Counted from the first letter of the stretch, positions 33,291-41,466 are shown. The stretch: 45,574 bases of DNA from Bacillota bacterium (GCA_021821465.1 JAKACM010000030.1:1-45574); one strand, 5' to 3'. Numbers and translations are program-made. Notes: a model not told the origin generated them from the letters alone.

Positions 33291-33344
33291 CACAGAGCTC
33301 CCCCCTTGGTCATCGCAATCCCCTTGCAATCTGCCGGTTCACTT

Positions 33345-33570
33345 GATGCATAAAAAAATGCCCTCAGTCAAGGGGCGGATATTCCCGCGGTACCACCCTT
33401 GTTCACCATAGGGCCTCATTCAGTCCGATAACGGGGACACCGTAGATGCTACTTGTATTCACATCCCTGCTCAATGGCCATAGTCCAAATCCATCCGGTT
33501 GACCTCCCACCCTCGTCAACTCGCTTCACGGATTAAGGATTTAGACGCTCCCTCTCATCGCAATTTCTTC
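33345..33570 (-). promoter_or_regulatory. T-box riboswitch for methionine (metG leader)
   Basis: The antiterminator T-box AACAAGGGTGGTACCGCGGG spans about 33384-33403 on the minus strand. Upstream, stem I is closed by CTAAAT/ATTTGG pairing, and the specifier loop just inside presents ATG, i.e. Met. Downstream is the competing terminator ending in a run of T. Uncharged tRNA-Met would favour the antiterminator and switch metG on. Confidence 0.93.
33352..33376 (-). terminator. T-box controlled terminator upstream of metG
   Basis: On the minus strand GCCCC...GGGC form a short stem followed by TTTTTTT. It competes with the antiterminator of the Met T-box, about 60 bases before the metG start. Confidence 0.8.
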
Positions 33571-33572
33571 TG

Positions 33573-33601
33573 ATTATAAAAGACTTCACGTCGTTCGTCA
33601 A
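33573..33601 (-). promoter_or_regulatory. Sigma-A promoter of the metG T-box transcript
   Basis: On the minus strand TTGACG (33596-33601), a 17-base spacer, and TATAAT (33573-33578), close to consensus. The transcript would start about 33566, right before stem I of the T-box. Confidence 0.85.
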
Positions 33602-33630
33602 AATAAGACTATGCCGTGAATATCAGACGA

Positions 33631-34176
33631 TCAGTGAACTCTCACGACACGACTCCAGTGGATTCCGCTCACGTCTTGCACAATGATTCGGGCCCGTTTC
33701 GCATCTTTCAATTGGCGAACGGCATAGGCATTCAATGGTAGCCTCACTTGCGCTTTGGCTGCTAAAGGCACAATCAAACCCCATGGTCCTCGATTCACCT
33801 TCTGGAAATGATAGCGATTAGAAAGAGCGGAGTGAGGCAGAGAAGCCAGGGATTTCGGCCCCCAAACTTCCCAGGAACGATGGCCATTCACCCCTTCCAA
33901 AGTCACTTGAACAATAAATGCTCCATAGGTTGCAGGACCCTCAGTCCTGTATAACCCGAGAGACACATCTTGGGAGGTAATCCCGGTGCCTGCCAAACTT
34001 ATTTGCGGCGTCTTGCTGTAATTGATTAATTTGCCCCACAATCCATGATGTTCTAATTGATAAGCCAACAAGCTCACAACCACTGCGATGATTAAAAGCG
34101 TCCAGCTCTTTCGGCGAACCCCAATATCTTGGAGCGCAGTTCTTTTGGCTTGGGAACCGATCGGGCGGTTTGTCAT
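33631..34176 (-). CDS. DoxA-like subunit of thiosulfate:quinone oxidoreductase
   Basis: This is a 181-residue membrane-anchored protein. One hydrophobic segment (about 24-42) is followed by a larger outward-facing domain. The stretch SLGLYRTEGPATYGAFIVQV is reminiscent of DoxA, the small TQO subunit. The gene lies 91 bases downstream of doxD on the same strand, and the pair doxD-doxA matches the archaeal operon. AAGGAG stands eight bases before the ATG at 34176. With DoxD it would oxidise thiosulfate to tetrathionate, passing electrons to quinone. The DoxA call rests on the motif and context; a weaker possibility is an unrelated anchored protein. Confidence 0.65.
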   Translation of the reverse strand: MTNRPIGSQAKRTALQDIGVRRKSWTLLIIAVVVSLLAYQLEHHGLWGKLINYSKTPQISLAGTGITSQDVSLGLYRTEGPATYGAFIVQVTLEGVNGHRSWEVWGPKSLASLPHSALSNRYHFQKVNRGPWGLIVPLAAKAQVRLPLNAYAVRQLKDAKRARIIVQDVSGIHWSRVVRVH

Positions 34177-34267
34177 CAGATTTTCTCCTTTCTTGTTTAT
34201 CCGATACCTCTAAGGGGTTGTCATTCGAAAAATGCTTGTTTCCTTCTTATTCGAGGTAATCGAAGAC

Positions 34268-34834
34268 CTATGTGAGATGAATGAACCAGCGCCAAATCTT
34301 GATATACCCATCCCACTTTTTGTGAATCCAATGATCAAAACTGCCGGACCCCGCTCCCGTAAACAAAAACACCATACAAGCGATCCCTTCCACTGTACCG
34401 ATCTGAAATTCGTCAATGCATGTCGTCCCTTGCCATCCGTTTCCAAAAAGCATTCCGAAAGACAGCAACATGCCACCCAGAGCAGCCAGACGGGTCAGTG
34501 TGCCTGTCATGAGGCATAAACCCACCAAACATTCAATCCAACTGAACACAATCAAAAAATCCCATGCCAGGTGTGGCCGGAGCACAAGATAGCCTACAAT
34601 GGCCTTAACAGGGCCGAGGGCATGCGGAAGAAATGACTGGAATTTATGGCCAATATTGCTTTGGGCATAATAATCAAGTTTTTGAGGAGCGTTAAAATAC
34701 CGCCTCACCCAGGCGGTGAAAAATTGAAACCCCAAGATAAAACGTAAGGGCCACAAATATGACAGCGGCATGATTTGTGACTCACGTTGCTTTTTATCTT
34801 CCACGATTGACGACGACAGACCCCCTTGTACCAT
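34268..34834 (-). CDS. doxD: DoxD subunit of thiosulfate:quinone oxidoreductase (DoxX/DoxD family)
   Basis: DoxD is the large membrane subunit of TQO, which oxidises thiosulfate to tetrathionate and reduces quinone. The 188-residue product has about four membrane segments (about 24-42, 75-100, 103-122, 145-160) and family residues such as RFILGFQFFTAWVRRYF and GTTCIDEFQIGTVEG. Some bacterial DoxD proteins are fused to DoxA; here they are separate genes. GGGAGG stands six bases before the ATG at 34834. The symporter gene on the other strand is divergent. The family assignment is good; the reaction is inferred from it. Confidence 0.82.
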   Translation of the reverse strand: MVQGGLSSSIVEDKKQRESQIMPLSYLWPLRFILGFQFFTAWVRRYFNAPQKLDYYAQSNIGHKFQSFLPHALGPVKAIVGYLVLRPHLAWDFLIVFSWIECLVGLCLMTGTLTRLAALGGMLLSFGMLFGNGWQGTTCIDEFQIGTVEGIACMVFLFTGAGSGSFDHWIHKKWDGYIKIWRWFIHLT

Positions 34835-35162
34835 TTGCTACCTCCCATCTCTTTTATCACTGCCGAAAAATCTCACCGGAAATGCCTCTTTCTTGTCTGT
34901 CGATTGAAGAGAACCACTCGTTTCATGTTAAATGCGGTTGGATCTTATTGTCATTCGGATACCGTCTTATTTTGCTCTAAGTCACCCCTCCCTTCTCTCC
35001 CTCAATCATGAAAATCAGTAGGGTGTATAAATCTCGTCAACTCGCAAAGGCTAGATTCTATACGCCCCATTTTGAGAAAAAGAAAGTTCTTGACACACAC
35101 CGCCAATCTAATAATATAAATACTATCATGTTTCTAGGGTTTAGAGAGAAAGGACGATTTCT
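34835..35162. other. Divergent intergenic region doxD / transporter
   Basis: These 328 bases separate the minus-strand doxD from the plus-strand transporter. The only assigned element is the transporter promoter at 35090-35117. No hairpin or operator was recognised, and the doxD promoter is not resolved. Confidence 0.5.
35090..35117 (+). promoter_or_regulatory. Sigma-A-like promoter of the SSS transporter
   Basis: TTGACA (35090-35095), a 16-base spacer and TAATAT (35112-35117), about 45 bases upstream of the transporter GTG. Confidence 0.65.
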
Positions 35163-36689
35163 GTGGTGCTTATGTTGCTTGCCGGTTATATTGCCGCACT
35201 CTTAATATTGGGCAGGAAAATGACTGCACCGACACTTCAATCCTTCCGCAACGGCAATCGTCGACTGGGTTTTTGGACTATATTCGTGATGGTGACGGCC
35301 TTATGGTCCTCTTCTCTCATTGTAGTGGAACTGGATGCAGCCTACCGCTACGGGATCAGCGCTTTGTGGTATGGCGTGAGTGTTTGTGTGATGTCGGTGC
35401 TGGTGAGTAGCCTTATGCCAATGTTTGAGCGTTATCACTACATCTCCAACAGCGATCTTCTCGGGAGCGTGTTCGGACAGGGAGTCCGGCGTCTCAGTGC
35501 GCTGGTAATAGGGGGAACGTTTCCCATTTTTGCATTGTCCAACCAACTGGCTGCGGCTTTATTTCTCAGCACCTGGCTCCATTGGCCCTTGTGGCTGAGC
35601 CTGACGGCGACGACGGCCCTTATTCTTGCCAGTATTCAGTTTGGGGGAATTCTCTCCTTAGCCCGCCTTCAAGGTTTTAACCTCGTGGTGGTGCTGGCGG
35701 GACTGTTCTTAGCCGGCCTCGAAATCGCCAAAACACCCCTTCCGTCCGCCCCTATCCTCCCTCCCGCATTCCAAAATTGGTGGAGCACGGACCATGGTTT
35801 GGTAATGGTCTGGTTTGGCATGAACATCCTCAATGTGTTGTCGGCTCAAGCCGAAATCCAGACATTGGCGGCGGCCAAAAATAAACACGATGCCATATGG
35901 GCCACCTGGCTATCCACCTTATGGCTCGGACTCATTATTGCTTTCAGCACATGGCTCGGCGTCCGTACTCGCGAGTTGACAGGCAATCCGCATGAAAGTG
36001 GTCTGCAAGCCTTTTTTCATCTGGTGCTGGCTCATGCACATGGACCAGTTCTCGCCATTATGGGCATGGCCATGTGGTCATTGGCTCTGATGTGGTGTGG
36101 ACCGCTTTTGTTTTCCGGAGCCATCAGCGTGAGCGGGGATTTGTTCGGAAAATCCTCCAGCGTGTCCTGGTTGCGTTTGAGTTTAGTCATAGAAGGGGCG
36201 GTCATGATCCTCTATGGTCTGTGGCGTCCGGATCAATTGGTCTGGTGGCGAGTGTTCGGTTTAACCTTACGCAATGCGGCTGTAGTGGGTCCGACTCTGG
36301 CCGCCTTAATATGGGGCCGGAGTTTTTCCTCCCGAACAATCCTGACGGCTATATCCTGCGGTATTATTGTGGCATTGGGGTTGAATCTCCTGGCCGGATT
36401 TTCTTCCACACACTTCATTCTCGGAATAAATCCCATGTGGGCATCAGCGGCGATTACCTTGGTATGTCTCTCCGTCTTTCAACTGGCCAGATACAACCCC
36501 TTTTTGGCTGTAATCGGAACAGTCTTATGGAGCATTGCCACACTATTACTGGTGACTTTCTATTCCTCCGCCAATGTCCTCGGCATTCTTATTTTGCTCT
36601 CGGGACTGCTTTTTCTCTGGTTCGCCTATAGTGCGACTAGACAAAGTGCAGGCTTGTCTCCCGAACCTTCCCTCGATTCCGACTCATGA
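35163..36689 (+). CDS. Sodium:solute symporter (SSS) family transporter
   Basis: This is a 508-residue polytopic membrane protein with about 13 hydrophobic segments and the SSS-type architecture; the N-terminus is LLAGYIAALLILGRKMTAP and a long segment follows with SLARLQGFNLVVVLAG. It probably moves a solute with Na+ or H+. The substrate is not indicated; no dedicated metabolic genes are adjacent. The start is GTG 35163 with AAAGGA about eight bases upstream; a second GTG directly after is possible. It has its own promoter. It is the only long plus-strand gene in this half of the window. SSS family proteins with few identifying motifs can be hard to place. Confidence 0.75.
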   Translation: MVLMLLAGYIAALLILGRKMTAPTLQSFRNGNRRLGFWTIFVMVTALWSSSLIVVELDAAYRYGISALWYGVSVCVMSVLVSSLMPMFERYHYISNSDLLGSVFGQGVRRLSALVIGGTFPIFALSNQLAAALFLSTWLHWPLWLSLTATTALILASIQFGGILSLARLQGFNLVVVLAGLFLAGLEIAKTPLPSAPILPPAFQNWWSTDHGLVMVWFGMNILNVLSAQAEIQTLAAAKNKHDAIWATWLSTLWLGLIIAFSTWLGVRTRELTGNPHESGLQAFFHLVLAHAHGPVLAIMGMAMWSLALMWCGPLLFSGAISVSGDLFGKSSSVSWLRLSLVIEGAVMILYGLWRPDQLVWWRVFGLTLRNAAVVGPTLAALIWGRSFSSRTILTAISCGIIVALGLNLLAGFSSTHFILGINPMWASAAITLVCLSVFQLARYNPFLAVIGTVLWSIATLLLVTFYSSANVLGILILLSGLLFLWFAYSATRQSAGLSPEPSLDSDS

Positions 36690-36856
36690 GTCTTTTCCAA
36701 AGTTTCGGGACTTGGAAATAGGTTCGGTGATTGAGTCTCGCATGAATTATCCCGAGGATTTCCGATCTTTTTGCAACCTTTTCTCCTATATTTCCTGAAT
36801 ATGTTTGGTGAGCCTCTTTTTTCCATGACTTTGCTCGACAAATTTTGTTGTTTTTG

Positions 36857-36886
36857 TTGACTAGTTTTTGGAATTTCTGGTATCAT
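36857..36886 (+). promoter_or_regulatory. Sigma-A promoter of abrB
   Basis: TTGACT (36857-36862), an 18-base spacer, and TATCAT (36881-36886). It lies about 38 bases upstream of the abrB start. Confidence 0.65.
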
Positions 36887-36923
36887 CTTTCCAAAAGGTT
36901 GTCGAATATAAGGAGTGAGAGAG

Positions 36924-37172
36924 ATGAAATCAACAGGAATTGTCCGCAGAGTCGACGAACTGGGTCGCGTAGTGTTGCCAATTGAATTGCGCAGAACTTT
37001 ACAAATTGCTGACAAGGACTCCTTGGAAATTTACGTGGACGAAGAAAAAATCGTTCTGAAAAAATACGAACCGGCCTGCATTTTTTGTGGGAATGCCGAA
37101 AATATCGAGGTCTTTCGGGGCAAAAATATTTGCCAAGACTGCCTGAAGAGTTTGCATACCGAAGCCGTTTAA
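36924..37172 (+). CDS. abrB: AbrB-family transition-state regulator with a C-terminal Cys-pair module
   Basis: This is a DNA-binding regulator of the swapped-hairpin AbrB family. Residues 1-48 carry the domain (MKSTGIVRRVDELGRVVLP...RRTLQIADKDSLEIYVDE). The C-terminal 30 residues have CIFC and CQDC, likely a zinc or other metal site, which Bacillus AbrB lacks. It is 82 residues long. The start ATG 36924 has AGGAG eight bases upstream; a GTG at 36915 is less likely. It lies convergent to rsmI, with stop codons overlapping by four bases, the same neighbours as Bacillus abrB. It probably governs transition into stationary phase or sporulation. Confidence 0.9.
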   Translation: MKSTGIVRRVDELGRVVLPIELRRTLQIADKDSLEIYVDEEKIVLKKYEPACIFCGNAENIEVFRGKNICQDCLKSLHTEAV

Positions 37173-38032
37173 TTGATTCGACTTTTTTGGACGCGATTAT
37201 ATAATTCCCTACGGGAAACATGACTTTGGGAGGCGGTCATCCGGATCGCCTCCTTTGTCGTATGTCCTTGGGTTTCCAGCTGCGCCACAGATTCGATGAG
37301 AAAGTCCCAATCCGGTTCGACTGAGTCATCCGAAGAAGTGGGGGGTCCCAAAACCAAAACCGCCTCACCCTGCCAACTACGATGCTGGTCAATAAGAACG
37401 CTTATAGTCCCTTTCCAATATTCCTCAAAATGTTTGGTCAGTTCACGCCCCAAGACCAGAGGCCGGTTCGGGTCCAATGCCTCCGCAAGATCGCTCAGCG
37501 TTTTGTCCATATGATGGGGTGCCTCATAAATAACCTGGGTATAAGGACATCCGCGCATCACTTCGAGTCTTTGGTGTCTGGCCTTTGTTTGAGGAGGAAG
37601 AAAACCCCAGAAGATATAGGGATGCGGAAACCCGGAGCCGACAAAGGCCGTTACTTGTGCGGACGCTCCCGGTATGACCGAAAAAGACCGATTATGTTCA
37701 TAGAGCCATACCATGAGTTCTTGACCGGGATCGGAAACCGAAGGCATTCCGCGATCCGACACCAGAGCCAGACTTTCCCCCTGATCCAACCACTCGGATA
37801 TTTGGGTAAGACGCCTATAAGCGTTATGCGCATGAAACGAGACCAAAGGCCGGTGAATATCAAACGCCCGGCAAAGAATATTCGTTTGCCGGGTATCTTC
37901 ACACAATATGCGGTCCACTTGTTTTAGCACGGCCACACCCCGAAAAGAAAAATCCTCCAAATTTCCTATTGGTGTGGCAACCAAATACACGTGTCCGGGC
38001 TCAACTGATGAACGGTCAAGAGATGACAACAC
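37169..38032 (-). CDS. rsmI: 16S rRNA 2'-O-ribose C1402 methyltransferase
   Basis: RsmI methylates the ribose of C1402 in the decoding centre. It is a tetrapyrrole-methylase-like protein of 287 residues. The signature is at the N-terminus VYLVATPIGNLEDFSFRG, then ILCEDTRQTNILC, LVSDRGMPSVSDPGQELM, and VIPGASAQVTAF. The start GTG 38032 lies inside the end of the GIY-YIG gene; GGAGG is about 13 bases upstream, so the true start may be the next TTG. The convergent abrB stop overlaps the rsmI stop. Confidence 0.94.
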   Translation of the reverse strand: MLSSLDRSSVEPGHVYLVATPIGNLEDFSFRGVAVLKQVDRILCEDTRQTNILCRAFDIHRPLVSFHAHNAYRRLTQISEWLDQGESLALVSDRGMPSVSDPGQELMVWLYEHNRSFSVIPGASAQVTAFVGSGFPHPYIFWGFLPPQTKARHQRLEVMRGCPYTQVIYEAPHHMDKTLSDLAEALDPNRPLVLGRELTKHFEEYWKGTISVLIDQHRSWQGEAVLVLGPPTSSDDSVEPDWDFLIESVAQLETQGHTTKEAIRMTASQSHVSRRELYNRVQKSRIN

Positions 38033-38286
38033 GCTCTTTCCAAATCCTCCTTCGCCTGATGAGACAGTTTTTTAATGCGATGTTCTTCTTGCAATGCCTG
38101 GGTTCTGGTATAAGGCCCGAATCGACACCAAATTTCAAGGGGTTTGTGGGAACGGGTAAATCTCGCCCCTTTACCCTGTTGATGCGCTTTGAACCGCCGG
38201 AGGATATCGGTGGTGATCCCCGTATAAAACACCCCTCCCTGGCAACGGAGAATATAGACCCACCATCTCAATTCACTGGTGGACAT
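37966..38286 (-). CDS. GIY-YIG nuclease-domain protein (YazA/UPF0213 family)
   Basis: This is a 106-residue single-domain GIY-YIG protein. The nuclease core is visible: WWVYILRCQGGVFYTGITTDILRRFKAHQQGKGARFTRSHKP with the Y, the G, the Arg and the downstream E. The Bacillus homologue YazA lies at the same place before rsmI. The ATG at 38286 is chosen because it starts the domain; it overlaps the end of holB by 14 bases and has no good ribosome site. The frame extends 18 codons further into holB. The cellular role is unknown; a structure-specific nuclease like SLX1 has been suggested for the family. Confidence 0.88.
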   Translation of the reverse strand: MSTSELRWWVYILRCQGGVFYTGITTDILRRFKAHQQGKGARFTRSHKPLEIWCRFGPYTRTQALQEEHRIKKLSHQAKEDLERACCHLLTVHQLSPDTCIWLPHQ

Positions 38287-38995
38287 GATCATAGGCATTA
38301 CGCAGAATTTCTTTGGCCAATTCCTGGGCTCCGTTTGCATTCACGTGCCGATAGGCCTGATACCCGGCTTCCCATAATGCCAGCCATGACGGGTTTTGCC
38401 GGTGACGGTAAAAAGAGCGCGCCCAATAGGAAAATCGGATGATTGCGTCCCGTGTCAATTCCTTTCCTTGGAAAAATTGCTCGGGATCAAAGTCCTTGGC
38501 CAGATCCAATAAGTCCGGTTCGGCTCGCAACAGCTGACAACGGCTCTTCACCGTAGCCAATAACGCATGACTTTGATCCGTTGTCAAAATGAATACCAGA
38601 AAGGAAGGAGGTTCCTCCAAACTTTTCAAAAGGTAACTTTGGGCGGCGTCGGTTAACCGGTGAGCCTCTTCAATCCAGATAACGAGCCTGGGACTCCATA
38701 ACGGCGGCCGATTCACATTCTGCAATATCATTTGTAGTGCCTGACGGCGGATTCGCTCCTTTTCCGGCTGAATACGCATCACATCAGGGTGCTGAGTAAT
38801 TTCATGAGAGCAAGACCGACAAGAGCATGTCCGATCTCCCTGAGCTTCACAAACCAGCTGCCGGCTCAATGCCAGCCCCAGATCATAGGCTTTGGACGGG
38901 TTTCCTTCCACAATTAAAGCGTGGCCTAAATGACTCGTTTGCCACGCCTGGTCTGTCAAGGGCCACAAACTCAAATAAGTGTCAGAATTTTTCAT
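38273..38995 (-). CDS. holB: DNA polymerase III delta-prime subunit (HolB-like)
   Basis: The delta-prime subunit is part of the clamp loader. The 240-residue product is at the short end (Bacillus 329). The N-terminal zinc module CEAQGDRTCSCRSC and the sensor-like SLEEPPSFLVFILTTDQSHALLATVKSRCQ (family EEP...T....LLPTI.SRCQ) are clear. The Walker A segment is degenerate (VEGNPSKAYDL), which is usual for delta-prime as it need not bind ATP. The C-terminal collar region is shorter than usual. The ATG at 38995 overlaps the darA stop by 14 bases. ricT (yaaT), which follows holB in Bacillus, is absent; the GIY-YIG gene overlaps instead. Confidence 0.88.
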   Translation of the reverse strand: MKNSDTYLSLWPLTDQAWQTSHLGHALIVEGNPSKAYDLGLALSRQLVCEAQGDRTCSCRSCSHEITQHPDVMRIQPEKERIRRQALQMILQNVNRPPLWSPRLVIWIEEAHRLTDAAQSYLLKSLEEPPSFLVFILTTDQSHALLATVKSRCQLLRAEPDLLDLAKDFDPEQFFQGKELTRDAIIRFSYWARSFYRHRQNPSWLALWEAGYQAYRHVNANGAQELAKEILRNAYDHVHQ

Positions 38996-39308
38996 AGCGA
39001 TCAATATCCACGACAAATATGGTGGCGCCACCCACCGTCACCTCAACCGGGAAAGGAATATAAGGCTCCCCGCTGTGAGAAGGCGTCTGCGGAGTCAAAG
39101 TCTCCTGGCGGGCTGCCGATGTCCTTTTAAGAATATGAATGACAGCCTCCACGTCTTTTTCTTCAATCCCTACCAGAATCGTTGTATTGCCCTCTCGCAA
39201 AAAACCTCCGGTACTGGCAAGCTTCGTCGCCCGGAATCCTCGCCGGTTCAGTTCGGTAACCGCCCCTGAGGCATCCTTATCCTGAAGTATGGCAATAACC
39301 AGTTTCAC
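38982..39308 (-). CDS. darA: Cyclic-di-AMP receptor DarA (PII-like, YaaQ)
   Basis: This is a PII-like trimeric protein that binds cyclic-di-AMP. The 108-residue product matches in length and sequence: MKLVIAILQDKDASGAVTEL, then GFRATKLASTGGFLREGNTTILVGIE, and a C-terminal FPVEVTVGGATIFVVDIDRYEKF. The start is GTG 39308, with GGGAGG eight bases upstream; the frame extends to 39350 without ribosome site. It lies in the conserved order tmk-yaaQ-holB. Targets of DarA are unknown in Firmicutes. Confidence 0.94.
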   Translation of the reverse strand: MKLVIAILQDKDASGAVTELNRRGFRATKLASTGGFLREGNTTILVGIEEKDVEAVIHILKRTSAARQETLTPQTPSHSGEPYIPFPVEVTVGGATIFVVDIDRYEKF

Positions 39309-39378
39309 CCGTAGACCCTCCCATTCACTGTTACCTTTGCTCCCACTCAAACCTCTCGATCAGTTCATGATGAGGAAA

Positions 39379-40008
39379 TTAACCCTCGATGCCATCTTGA
39401 CCCAACATGAGATAGGACGACACCAATTTTTGAATATCTTTCGCCACTTCATCAATGGGCCGTGCGCTCGGAATGATATGCCAACGGGAAGGATCTTCTG
39501 CCGCAATTTTATTATAGCCCGTCTTCACCCGATCGAAAAATTCTCGGCCCGCCTTCTCAATATTGTCGTCTCCTTGGTCAAATGACGGTCCCTGTAACAG
39601 AAATGTCATATTAGGGCTCAACCCTTCCGTCACATGTAAATTCACACTCTGGATCCATTTTACATCGATTCCGCGCCCAAAACCTTGGTAAGCCACGGAA
39701 GAATCGCTGAAGCGATCCAAAATCACAATCTCCCCGCGACTTAATGAGGGCATTAGGACTTCTCTCACCAGTTCTGCTCGGGCTGCCGCAAACAACAGCA
39801 ATTCGGCTTGAGGACTCTTTATCTCTCCCTGATGCAATAATATGCTGCGCAAGGACTCGCCCAGCATAGTCCCACCCGGTTCTCGCATCACGCGGACGGT
39901 GAACTTTTTCGCTCGCAACCATGCTGCAAGACGACCAATCTGCGTCGTTTTCCCCACCTTCTCGATGCCCTCAAATGAAATCAGGACACCCTGTCTTTCA
40001 CGACCCAC
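39379..40008 (-). CDS. tmk: Thymidylate kinase
   Basis: It phosphorylates dTMP to dTDP. The 209-residue product has a P-loop in SFEGIEKVGKTTQIGRL, the VMREPGGTMLGE region, the DRFSDSSVAYQGFGRG substrate site, and a lid segment. The P-loop has Lys-Val in place of the usual Gly-Ala/Ser before GKTT, but keeps G-x4-G-K-T. The start is GTG 40008, with GAGGG about five bases upstream; it begins inside the end of the decarboxylase gene (28-base overlap). In Bacillus the same decarboxylase-like gene (yaaO) precedes tmk. Confidence 0.94.
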   Translation of the reverse strand: MGRERQGVLISFEGIEKVGKTTQIGRLAAWLRAKKFTVRVMREPGGTMLGESLRSILLHQGEIKSPQAELLLFAAARAELVREVLMPSLSRGEIVILDRFSDSSVAYQGFGRGIDVKWIQSVNLHVTEGLSPNMTFLLQGPSFDQGDDNIEKAGREFFDRVKTGYNKIAAEDPSRWHIIPSARPIDEVAKDIQKLVSSYLMLGQDGIEG

Positions 40009-41396
40009 AATCCCTCTTCTCCTTTTCCGGGGAATAGCCCTTCAAATGCCCTTTCAACCCCTTTGAGATCGCCTGTTCCCCTTCGGTACCATTCCCGGTT
40101 CTCTTCTAGCCATAATATCACGTCTCGATCAATCACTTCACCCGGAACCACTATGGGAATGCCCGGGGGGTAGGGTATCACAGGCCGGGCCGCTATACGG
40201 TCAACAGCGGATAACACAGGCACCCACTCCCGTTCGGCGTGCCACGCCCGGTACGGCAGAAGGTTCTGTCTGGCCCGGGGCCAAAATCTGCGGGATTGCG
40301 GTTTAAAGACGGTGCGAGGGCATTGTTTAAGAGCTTGCATAAGGATGGACAGGTCATCTTTTGGGGTAACAATGAGACTGATTCCCAAGGGATCCGATTT
40401 TTCTTCCACCCCAAAGGGTTTGATGGCATCAAAAAGTCGGGAACCGTCGCCAATCACTGTCAATTTGGCCGGATCGGCCAATCCTTTCTCTTGACGCTCC
40501 CACCAATTTTGAAGGATGAATAATCCGTCATTTTCGCACGTCGTCCAGATCGCTCGCATTCTTTCTGCCAGACTCATCCATTCTTGATGATAGGAGTCCT
40601 GATGTCGAATGGATTGCAGATAGTCTAGTGAAGCCAGCAACAAATAGGAGGGGCTGGAAGTGGCCAGCATATCCCAGACTTCTCCGACTCTTGCCACCAA
40701 TTGTGGCATGACTTTGGGATGGATATGAAGAAGCCCGCTTTGGGTTAGACTGGGCTCGGTTTTATGAGCACCATGACAAACCAAATCCGCTCCTTGACCC
40801 AAAGCCGACTCAGGAAATCCCTTATGCCCTGCAAAATGAGTGCCGTGAGCCTCATCAACGATAAGGGCAATATGCAACTCTCGACAGACTTTTTGGGTTT
40901 CCGTCAGGGAGTAGGAAAGTCCCTCATAGGTGGGATTGGTCACGATAACGGCCTCGGGATGTGTTGTCATGATCAGCCGCGCCCGATCTTTGTCGTCCAC
41001 GGGTAAGGGATATCCACCCGGGCCGAGTAAGGAATAGGCCCAAACCGGTTCCAAATTACCCAGAATCAACGCCGAATGCACTGATTGATGGGCAATTCGG
41101 TCAACCACAACCCGAGATTTGGGAGAAGCGGTTGCTAAAATTGCGGCCATAATGGGCAGGGTAGCGCCTTGGACCGAATACCGGGTTCTTAACGCGCCAA
41201 AAGACTCCGCCATGAGATCCTCAGATTGCCGTATGACATCTTCGCCAACAGATTTCGGCGTCAAGTCCCGCACTTCGGTGACGTCGAATTCCGGGAGCAG
41301 GTAGGGCAAGGACATTCTCCCCTTATGTCCCGGCGTGTGCCAACGGGCCAGTCCCCATTTGGTGTAATCGGCCAGAGCTTGAATTATCGGCGTCAT
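39981..41396 (-). CDS. Orn/Lys/Arg decarboxylase family PLP enzyme (YaaO/SpeA-like)
   Basis: This is a fold-type I PLP enzyme of the aspartate-aminotransferase-like basic amino-acid decarboxylases. The PLP lysine is in GAHKTEPSLTQSG; LIVDEAHGTHF has the cofactor Asp. The N-terminus has RWHTPGHKG, typical of the family. The 471-residue length matches Bacillus YaaO/SpeA (about 480-490). The ATG at 41396 has GAGGGG seven bases upstream. It leads the tmk operon, with a 28-base overlap, and a perfect 13-bp dyad lies upstream. Whether the substrate is Arg, Lys or Orn cannot be told here; polyamine synthesis is likely. Confidence 0.88.
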   Translation of the reverse strand: MTPIIQALADYTKWGLARWHTPGHKGRMSLPYLLPEFDVTEVRDLTPKSVGEDVIRQSEDLMAESFGALRTRYSVQGATLPIMAAILATASPKSRVVVDRIAHQSVHSALILGNLEPVWAYSLLGPGGYPLPVDDKDRARLIMTTHPEAVIVTNPTYEGLSYSLTETQKVCRELHIALIVDEAHGTHFAGHKGFPESALGQGADLVCHGAHKTEPSLTQSGLLHIHPKVMPQLVARVGEVWDMLATSSPSYLLLASLDYLQSIRHQDSYHQEWMSLAERMRAIWTTCENDGLFILQNWWERQEKGLADPAKLTVIGDGSRLFDAIKPFGVEEKSDPLGISLIVTPKDDLSILMQALKQCPRTVFKPQSRRFWPRARQNLLPYRAWHAEREWVPVLSAVDRIAARPVIPYPPGIPIVVPGEVIDRDVILWLEENREWYRRGTGDLKGVERAFEGLFPGKGEEGLWVVKDRVS

Positions 41397-41466
41397 CTCT
41401 ATTCCCCTCACAGGTCATTTCGGTAGGGTTCGGTGTGGTGTTCCCAGATGATGGGGATCGCGTCTG

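Noticed and set aside
36074..36631. 185-codon plus-strand frame overlapping the SSS transporter
   Set aside because: Out-of-frame shadow of a well-behaved membrane protein; arginine-rich and without ribosome site.
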